A stretch of 8,210 nt of DNA, from assembly GCA_013298325.1 (NCBI GenBank), contig JAAFHJ010000198.1, forward strand, positions 1-8,210, read 5' to 3'. The notes under the pieces are model-generated. The model worked only from the letters and a program-made list of their open reading frames with translations, was not told the origin of the DNA and did no database searches. This DNA comes from Myxococcales bacterium (lineage in GTDB: Bacteria; Myxococcota_A; Polyangia; Polyangiales; Polyangiaceae). The position numbers and the translations under genes were made by a program. Positions 1 through 4,179 of this stretch are shown here, piece after piece. Position 1 is the stretch's first letter, and every line of letters starts with the position of its first letter.

Positions 1-273
1 GAGGGCAAGGCGGATCGTCGCCGCATCGGCGGGCCCGCGCCCAAGGGGGATCGGATCGGCTCCGCCCACGGCAACGAGAAGCTCTTCGACGGAATTTCCA
101 AGAAAAACCATCGGAAAGAGGGCCGTGCCCTCCTCGCGATAGTGGGAAAGGGAGACGACGAGTTCGGCGAGCGCTTCGGCGGTCGGCGCACAGGGGAGTT
201 CGGCCTCCGCGAGGAAATCGCCGAGACCGGCAACCAGGTGGCGACGGAGGGACAACGACGGAATTCGGCTCAC
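1..273 (-). CDS. N-terminal part of an uncharacterised protein (cut by the window edge)
   Basis: An open frame runs from GTG at 273 to the left edge: 91 codons with no stop. GTG 273 is the only usual start I find in this frame nearby, because the frame stays open upstream without ATG, GTG or TTG. No Shine-Dalgarno sequence is visible. The product begins VSRIPSLSLRRHLVAG, then has an amphipathic, Ala/Leu/Glu-rich part. A more conserved-looking stretch follows at about residues 48-80 (YREEGTALFPMVFLG, then an EELL run and GGADPIPLG). There is no signal peptide or membrane segment in the visible part. The YREEG...P..F and GG.DPIPLG pattern faintly recalls the N-terminus of proteins annotated as putative DACNV-type sensor proteins in myxobacteria. 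That is from memory and weak, so function is left open. It is divergent from the acyltransferase gene and shares a 115-bp promoter region with it. Confidence 0.7.
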   Translation of the reverse strand, partial: MSRIPSLSLRRHLVAGLGDFLAEAELPCAPTAEALAELVVSLSHYREEGTALFPMVFLGNSVEELLVAVGGADPIPLGRGPADAATIRLAL

Positions 274-338
274 GGCGGCGACGCTAGCGCCGAAGCGTGC
301 CGCTTGCCTGTCGCGTTTCGTCGCAACGACTCGCGACG

Positions 339-357
339 CTGACGCAATTCTGACGCA
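339..357. promoter_or_regulatory. 8-bp tandem direct repeat with 11-bp period (possible response-regulator site)
   Basis: CTGACGCA occurs at 339-346 and again, exactly, at 350-357, separated by ATT. The period is 11 bp, one helical turn. It can also be read as a 7-bp unit CTGACGC plus a 4-bp AT-rich spacer AATT. That is the layout of OmpR/PhoB-family boxes, which are direct repeats bound head to tail. It lies in the spacer between the divergent genes at 273 and 389, about 20 bp upstream of a -10-like TACTCT. The regulator is not in the window and the binding role is inferred. Confidence 0.4.
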
Positions 358-376
358 CGTGCCGGGCCGCCGTCGG

Positions 377-382
377 TACTCT
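377..382 (+). promoter_or_regulatory. Possible -10 element for the acyltransferase gene
   Basis: TACTCT at 377-382 resembles a sigma-70-type -10 element. It lies 6 bp before the ATG at 389, so transcription would start at or next to that ATG and the mRNA would be nearly leaderless. This fits the absence of a Shine-Dalgarno sequence. I see no good -35 hexamer at 16-18 bp, so an activator bound at the 339-357 repeat could be needed. Tentative. Confidence 0.3.
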
Positions 383-388
383 CGTTTG

Positions 389-1084
389 ATGCCGAAAAGC
401 AGCTCGCCGGTCGCTCGTCGCGTGCGGAAGTTCGTCGCCGATCGCTTCCTTCGTGCCTTCGGGTGGGAGGTCGAGGGGGGGCTCCCGGCCACCAAGAAGG
501 CGGTCGTCGTCGCTGCGCCTCACACCTCTGCGTGGGACTTCCCGTTCACGCTCGCCGTCGCGTGGTCGCTCGGCTTTGAGATGAATTTCGTGGCAAAACG
601 GGAACTTTTCCGGTTCCCCTTTGGCGGAATCATGCGCGCGCTTGGCGGAATTTCCGTCGATCGCGCCCGGACGAAGGGCTTTGTCGGCGCGGTTGCGAAG
701 AGCATCCGCGAACGCGACGAGGTCTTTGTCATCATCGCCCCGGAGGCGACGCGCGCCAAAGCGCCCCGCTGGCGCACCGGCTTTTACCACATGGCCCTTG
801 AGGCGGAGTGCCCGGTCGTCCTCGGCTATCTCGACTTCGCCCGGAAGCGCGGGGGGCTCGGCCACGTTTTCCAGCCGACCGGGGATATCGAACTGGATTT
901 CCCGCAAATCACAGCGTTTTACGAAGGCATTCTCGGCAAGCATCCCTCGCGGATGAGCGAGACGCGGCTCGTCGTGACCGACGAGGAGCGCGCGATCGTG
1001 GCAAAGTCCCACGCCGAGCGGCTCGCGCGCAAGGCGGCTGCGAACGCGGAGGAGCCCTACGACGTCCGCGTGGTCGCCGGCTGA
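389..1084 (+). CDS. PlsC-like lysophospholipid (glycerol) acyltransferase
   Basis: The predicted 231-residue enzyme belongs to the PlsC/LPLAT superfamily, which moves an acyl chain to a lysophospholipid or related acceptor at the inner face of the cytoplasmic membrane. Four family blocks appear in order. Block I has the HX4D catalytic pair, H45 and D50, in HTSAWDF. Block II is GGISVDR at 86-92. Block III is APEATR at 117-122, the usual EGTR with Gly changed to Ala at 120. Block IV is CPVVLGYLDF at 141-150. The later PTGD (163-166) and ITAFYEG (174-180) also match small soluble-looking members of this family. There is no clear membrane segment, and the length is normal for the short class. ATG 389 is chosen because homology begins soon after it; the frame opens with GTG 359, which would add ten low-quality residues. 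It probably forms an operon with the next gene, 33 bp downstream. The acceptor substrate cannot be read from the sequence; a lyso-ornithine-lipid acyltransferase is an alternative to PlsC proper. Confidence 0.9.
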   Translation: MPKSSSPVARRVRKFVADRFLRAFGWEVEGGLPATKKAVVVAAPHTSAWDFPFTLAVAWSLGFEMNFVAKRELFRFPFGGIMRALGGISVDRARTKGFVGAVAKSIRERDEVFVIIAPEATRAKAPRWRTGFYHMALEAECPVVLGYLDFARKRGGLGHVFQPTGDIELDFPQITAFYEGILGKHPSRMSETRLVVTDEERAIVAKSHAERLARKAAANAEEPYDVRVVAG

Positions 1085-1117
1085 TGCTGCGGCACGCTTC
1101 TTGGTGCCTCGTCGGCC

Positions 1118-1414
1118 ATGAAGCGAATCATTCTCGAGTTTTCCGTCACCAATCCCGATGCCGTGATTGAGCGCCACAAGGGGGCGCTCATCGCGTTTGC
1201 CGCCCATCTTCTGCAGAGCAAAGCAGCGCGAACCGAAGCGGTCGAGGAGGCGCTCGCGACGCAGGTCCTGGACGGGCTGCGGACCGCCCTCCACGACAAG
1301 CTCGACGCCGAGGGGATCATGGCCGAACTCCACATCGGTCTTGAAGGCGAAGTCGCTCGGGCGCCGACCGAAGCCTCGGCACAACCGTCGGCGCCGGTAC
1401 GGGATGCGGAATGA
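1118..1414 (+). CDS. Small protein of unknown function, 98 residues
   Basis: I do not recognise this protein. It starts MKRIILEFSVTNPDAVIERH. A short beta-like start is followed by a largely helical, charged middle with Ala/Leu/Glu repeats (about residues 22-65). A second hydrophobic strand-like piece, GIMAELHIGLEGEV (66-79), follows, and then a disordered Ala/Pro/Ser tail. There is no signal peptide, membrane segment or cysteine, so it is probably cytoplasmic. It lies 33 bp after the acyltransferase stop on the same strand with no terminator between, so it is probably co-transcribed. No Shine-Dalgarno sequence precedes ATG 1118. Support for coding is the GC-rich third positions, a plausible fold pattern and the operon position. 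Longer antisense frames here give compositionally odd, Arg-rich proteins and were not preferred. Confidence 0.65.
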   Translation: MKRIILEFSVTNPDAVIERHKGALIAFAAHLLQSKAARTEAVEEALATQVLDGLRTALHDKLDAEGIMAELHIGLEGEVARAPTEASAQPSAPVRDAE

Positions 1415-1441
1415 CCGTTTCCCCCGTTTCGGTCAACGGTC
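1412..1441. terminator. Inverted repeats between convergent stops (possible weak bidirectional terminator)
   Basis: The 18-bp gap between the stop of the small protein (TGA, 1412-1414) and the stop of the lipase gene (complement of 1433-1435) sits inside two mutually exclusive inverted repeats. TGACCG at 1412-1417 pairs with CGGTCA at 1430-1435, and GACCGTT at 1413-1419 pairs with AACGGTC at 1435-1441. Both stop codons lie in stem arms. No T-run follows on either side, so this is not a classical intrinsic terminator. Confidence 0.3.
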
Positions 1442-2524
1442 GACGACGCTGACGAGCCAGGGGCCAAAGTCGTCTTTGATTTGGAAGTGTCCGACGGCGC
1501 TGTCGTTGACCTCGCGGACCTCGTCGGACCCGGGAATCTCGGCCGTCTTCTGGCCCCAGACGAGTCCGCCGCCGCCCAGAATCTCGTCGTAGCGGGACCA
1601 CGCCGAGACGACGTAGCCCCCCTCCGAATGGGGGCTACGGTTCGTCTCTTCCAAGATGCGGGCGCGCCCCACGACCGAGAAACCGACCATTTGCCCCGGG
1701 AAAAACCCGGTGTCGGTGCCGCAGGTCGCGGCGATGCCGGCGGCGAGGTAGCAGCTGGAGAGGCCATAGTTGGCCCCCGCGAGACCGACGAACACGGCGA
1801 CCTTTCCGCCCAAGGGGGCGCCGAGATCGACGGTGGCGCCTGCCTCGTCCCGGTAGAGGCCCCCTTGGATGGCGCGGCGGGCGAGGGTGACCCCCATCGA
1901 ATGGCTGATGACCGTCACGCGATCGCTCGCCGTGTAGGCGAGGACGGCGTCGAGGAAGCGGCGGACGCGGCCCAAATAGCTGGCGCGGTGCGTTTGACTG
2001 GAAGCTTGATTTGGGTCACCAGGCCCCCAGGTCGTTGCGTAGAGTTCACTTGGGGCGTAGCCGGCGGCGCGAAAGGTGGCTCGCGGCTTCGACCAGCCGC
2101 CGTAGCTTCCGCCGATGGCGCGATCCGAGTTGCCGTGGACGAACACGACCGGTCGCTTTCCGGTCCCCGGAAGCGTCGGAATTTTCCCACCAAAAGATGC
2201 GGGGCTTCCGAGGTCCCGGCGGGCAAAGTCGTCGGCTTGGTAGCCGTGGCCGTCGAGCCAGGCGAGGAAGTCGGGCGACAGACCATCCTCGGAGGCCGCC
2301 GTCGCGCCGTCCGTGACGACGCCCGCGTCGCCGACGTCAGCGCCGCCATCGACGGTCGAACCGTCACGACTGGAGGAGGCGTCGGCGCTTGCGTCGCCGA
2401 CCGGCTCGACCGGGTGCGTCAAAACGGGCGTTGCCGATACCAACGGCGGAGGTGCGTCATTGGTGCAGCCAAGCGCGAAGATGGGGAGAATTACAGCGAG
2501 TAGCGTACGTTCTCTTCGGTCCAT
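1433..2524 (-). CDS. Lipase-like alpha/beta-hydrolase lipoprotein
   Basis: This is a predicted 363-residue secreted, lipid-anchored hydrolase, probably an esterase or lipase acting on acyl esters outside the cytoplasm. Residues 1-20 form a lipoprotein signal: basic MDRRER, a hydrophobic core, then a lipobox-like ALGC with C20. Residues 25-80 are a Pro/Asp/Ala/Ser/Gly-rich linker. The catalytic domain follows. PVVFVHGNSD (125-134) gives the oxyanion-loop HG. VISHSMG holds nucleophile S209. YDEIL at 312-316 holds a likely acid, D313, as in the TDEIV motif of CalB-type lipases. VGHFQ holds H346. C258 and C268 may form a disulfide. The pattern is closest to the Lipase_2/LipB-like group. The start at 2524 gives a clean signal sequence; ATG at 2542 would add MSYERR and is also possible. 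Neither has a Shine-Dalgarno sequence. It is divergent from the TetR gene and convergent with the acyltransferase operon. Natural substrate unknown. Confidence 0.88.
   Translation of the reverse strand: MDRRERTLLAVILPIFALGCTNDAPPPLVSATPVLTHPVEPVGDASADASSSRDGSTVDGGADVGDAGVVTDGATAASEDGLSPDFLAWLDGHGYQADDFARRDLGSPASFGGKIPTLPGTGKRPVVFVHGNSDRAIGGSYGGWSKPRATFRAAGYAPSELYATTWGPGDPNQASSQTHRASYLGRVRRFLDAVLAYTASDRVTVISHSMGVTLARRAIQGGLYRDEAGATVDLGAPLGGKVAVFVGLAGANYGLSSCYLAAGIAATCGTDTGFFPGQMVGFSVVGRARILEETNRSPHSEGGYVVSAWSRYDEILGGGGLVWGQKTAEIPGSDEVREVNDSAVGHFQIKDDFGPWLVSVVDR
1612..1639. repeat. Strong 10-bp perfect inverted repeat inside the lipase gene
   Basis: CGTAGCCCCC at 1612-1621 is exactly complementary to GGGGGCTACG at 1630-1639, with an 8-base loop. 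It is very GC-rich and would form a stable hairpin in RNA of either strand. It lies within the lipase coding region, in the codons for about residues 296-305 (SPHSEGGYVV). No T-run follows it, so it is recorded as a structure and not as a terminator. Confidence 0.5.
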
Positions 2525-2540
2525 GCGCCGTTCATAGCTC

Positions 2541-2594
2541 ATTGCGTCATAACCAAAGCAACATTTTGACGCAGTGCGATCATGCATTGCGTTA
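2541..2594. promoter_or_regulatory. Three TGACGCA-type elements in the lipase/tetR divergent region
   Basis: Within an AT-richer stretch between the divergent lipase and TetR genes there are TGCGTCA (2543-2549), TGACGCA (2567-2573) and TGCGTTA (2588-2594, one mismatch). They alternate in orientation, with centres 24 and 21 bp apart, about two helical turns each. The first overlaps the upstream possible start of the lipase gene (ATG at 2542). The same heptamer forms the direct repeat at 339-357. It also occurs twice inside the lipase coding region (2414-2420 and 2453-2459), so it is not limited to intergenic DNA. A regulatory role is only a possibility. Confidence 0.25.
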
Positions 2595-2626
2595 CAAATC
2601 GATGGCAAGAATCTCCACCGGCGCAC

Positions 2627-2654
2627 TTGACGTACCGAATGACCAGATTAGGAT
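2627..2654 (+). promoter_or_regulatory. Predicted sigma-70-type promoter of the TetR gene
   Basis: TTGACG at 2627-2632 (-35) and TAGGAT at 2649-2654 (-10) are 16 bp apart. The -10 element lies in the spacer of the palindrome at 2640-2662. The expected transcription start is near 2661, about five bases before the ATG at 2666, giving a nearly leaderless message. This agrees with the lack of a Shine-Dalgarno sequence and supports 2666 as the start codon. Confidence 0.5.
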
Positions 2655-2662
2655 TCTGGTCA
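2640..2662. promoter_or_regulatory. TetR operator, site 1 (autoregulatory)
   Basis: This is a perfect inverted repeat: arms TGACCAGA (2640-2647) and TCTGGTCA (2655-2662) with a 7-bp spacer. It covers the predicted -10 and transcription start of the TetR gene, the classic place for self-repression. A second copy with the same 8-7-8 layout lies before the ferritin-like gene at 3287-3309; 16 of 23 positions are identical. Size and symmetry fit a TetR dimer site. Binding is inferred. Confidence 0.65.
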
Positions 2663-2665
2663 CCG

Positions 2666-3256
2666 ATGGATTCCGACAAACGCGACGCGATTCTCGAAGC
2701 GGCCCGAGCGATGTTCTCGCGGCTCGGCTTTCGGAAGACGTCGATCGACGAGGTTGCCCAAAAGGCCCAAGTCGGGAAGGGGACCGTCTACCTCGCCGCC
2801 GAATCGAAGGAAGACCTCTTCTACCAGGTCGTGGAGCGGGAGATCCGCCGCTGGCAGGCGGAAATGAGCGCGACGATCGACCCGAAGCGTCCCGCGGAAG
2901 AGACGCTCCGCGCCCTCGCGATCCGGGCCGAACACCACATGAATAGCCACCCGCTCGTTCGTGATTTGCTCTGCGGGGAGATGCGCAAAGTGCTCCCGCG
3001 CTGGGCCGATCGCTTCGATCAGCTTTCGGCGGCTGGTCGGCAAAACATTATTGAAGTGCTCCGCATCGGCATCGCCCAAGGGCGCTTTCGCGACGACCTC
3101 GACCTGCCGTGGGTCGCCTCGGTCCTTCAAGACCTCCACATCGCGAGCCTGCTCCTCCACCCCGGCGAAAGTGACGTCGCACGCATGAAGCGGGCGCAGG
3201 TCGGCCTCGATCTCATCCTCCACGGCCTCCGAATTTCCGAGAGAGCGTCCTCCTAA
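2666..3256 (+). CDS. TetR/AcrR-family transcriptional repressor
   Basis: The predicted protein is a 196-residue dimeric one-component regulator. Residues 5-52 are the TetR DNA-binding domain: helix 1 RDAILEAARAMFSRLGF, then TSIDEVAQKAQVGKGTVY, the helix-turn-helix with its recognition helix, and ESKEDLF at 46-52. The usual aromatic pair after VY is replaced by L-A-A (43-45). The C-terminal ligand and dimer domain (about 60-196) is helical and not similar enough to a named subfamily to suggest a ligand; it ends LDLILHGLRISERASS. ATG 2666 is preferred. The frame opens further upstream (2582, 2639), but those residues do not match the family and would read through the operator. The gene is followed after 102 bp by the ferritin-like gene on the same strand. 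Paired operators at both promoters suggest it represses itself and that gene. Confidence 0.9.
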   Translation: MDSDKRDAILEAARAMFSRLGFRKTSIDEVAQKAQVGKGTVYLAAESKEDLFYQVVEREIRRWQAEMSATIDPKRPAEETLRALAIRAEHHMNSHPLVRDLLCGEMRKVLPRWADRFDQLSAAGRQNIIEVLRIGIAQGRFRDDLDLPWVASVLQDLHIASLLLHPGESDVARMKRAQVGLDLILHGLRISERASS

Positions 3257-3286
3257 CAGGCCGCATTCGTTTTTTTTATGCACGAG
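3257..3286. other. T8 tract after the TetR gene
   Basis: Eight consecutive T occur at 3270-3277, 13 bp after the TetR stop codon, which is striking in this GC-rich sequence. I looked for a stem directly upstream that would make it an intrinsic terminator and found only a 5-bp pairing (GGCCT 3224-3228 with AGGCC 3258-3262) with a loop of about 29 bases. It could instead be an upstream promoter element for the ferritin-like gene, whose -35/-10 I could not place. Confidence 0.3.
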
Positions 3287-3309
3287 TGACCAGAAACCGA
3301 ATTGGGTCA
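3287..3309. promoter_or_regulatory. TetR operator, site 2 (before the ferritin-like gene)
   Basis: This is an imperfect inverted repeat with the same layout as site 1: TGACCAGA (3287-3294), a 7-bp spacer, then TTGGGTCA (3302-3309). The left arm is identical to site 1. The right arm differs at two positions. It lies 50-72 bp upstream of ATG 3359. The weaker symmetry could mean lower affinity than at site 1. Confidence 0.6.
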
Positions 3310-3358
3310 TTTCGTCATCAGCCATCGAACGATCCACCCACCGAGAGAGAGTCCTGCC

Positions 3359-4177
3359 ATGAAGACCGTCCCCACTCCGCGCCGCTTTTCCCGTGACTCG
3401 GTCGCGCTTTTTGCGCGCGATTCCCTCGCCCGTCGCCTCCATCACGACCTCCTCGCGACGCCGGTGGGGCGCGCCCATGTGCTCCGTCAACTTGCAACGG
3501 CGGAGTCGGCCGACGAGGCAACGATTTTTGACGAAGTTCGGAAGTATTGCAAAGATCCCGAGATTGAAAAACTCGTGAAGAAGCATGCGGAAGACGAGGC
3601 GCGGCATGCGATTCTTTTTGAAGAATGCGTCTCCCGCCAGGGGGTGACCGACCCTGGACCGGTCGCCGACGAACTTCAGGTTTTGAAGGTTCTCGATAAG
3701 ACTCTAGAAAAAACCGAAGGTCGCGGCTTTCTTGCGAGCGAACTCGGGGGCGGCGATACGCGCGAATCGGTCGCGAAGGCGTATCTCCTGCTCCAGGTCG
3801 TCGAAGAACGCGCGCTCCATCAATTCCGGCAGATGGCCCCGATCTTTGCCAAATACGACCCAGCGACTGCGGAGGTTTTGGCGACCGTCATTGCCGATGA
3901 AGAGCGGCATCTCAAGTACTGTTACGCGATTGTTGCCCGCTACGCCGCGGATGGCGCCTGGGCGGAAACGCACCTGCAGCGCTTTCGGGACGCGGAAGCG
4001 CTCGCCTTTCGCGACGTCCAAGGGGCCAACCTGACGGCGCTCCTCGACCGCAACCTATTGCCGGTCAACACGGCCCGATTCTTTGGCATTATCTCGAAGT
4101 TGCTTCGAAATTCGAAAATGCTCCCCTACACGCCGACCGGTCTCGCCGGCCGCACCGACGTGCGGAAGGCCGCCTAG
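3359..4177 (+). CDS. Ferritin-like di-iron four-helix protein
   Basis: The predicted protein has 272 residues, is soluble, and has no signal peptide. It has the two-half carboxylate di-iron signature with matching spacing. E49 is followed 31 residues later by E80 in E80-A-R-H83. E150 is followed 31 residues later by E181 in E181-E-R-H184. These would supply four carboxylates and two histidines for a di-iron centre in a four-helix bundle, as in the rubrerythrin/ferritin-like superfamily. Residues 200-272 form an extra, partly helical C-terminal part (FRDVQGANLTALLDRN, FFGIISKLLRN) with a disordered end. There is no rubredoxin-type CxxC pair. It could be an oxygenase/oxidase, a peroxide-consuming protein or an iron-binding protein; the sequence alone does not decide. 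ATG 3359 has a purine-rich GAGAGAGAG stretch about 8-16 bases upstream, a possible ribosome site. An in-frame TTG at 3302 lies inside the operator and is unlikely. It is probably repressed by the adjacent TetR protein. Confidence 0.85.
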   Translation: MKTVPTPRRFSRDSVALFARDSLARRLHHDLLATPVGRAHVLRQLATAESADEATIFDEVRKYCKDPEIEKLVKKHAEDEARHAILFEECVSRQGVTDPGPVADELQVLKVLDKTLEKTEGRGFLASELGGGDTRESVAKAYLLLQVVEERALHQFRQMAPIFAKYDPATAEVLATVIADEERHLKYCYAIVARYAADGAWAETHLQRFRDAEALAFRDVQGANLTALLDRNLLPVNTARFFGIISKLLRNSKMLPYTPTGLAGRTDVRKAA

Positions 4178-4179
4178 CG

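Noticed and set aside
284..1384. 366-codon minus-strand open frame across the acyltransferase and small-protein genes
   Set aside because: It is an antisense shadow. Its protein is Arg/Asp-rich with no recognisable motif, while the plus strand has all four acyltransferase blocks.
1481..2503. 340-codon plus-strand open frame opposite the lipase gene
   Set aside because: It has no domain signature, and the minus strand holds a lipoprotein signal and a lipase catalytic triad in register.
3224..3277. Intrinsic terminator after the TetR gene (T8 tract)
   Set aside because: There is no adequate GC-rich stem next to the T-run; only a 5-bp pairing with a very long loop was found.
2660..3607. 315-codon minus-strand open frame across the TetR and ferritin-like genes
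   Set aside because: It runs across two recognised plus-strand genes, their spacer and an operator, with no motif of its own.
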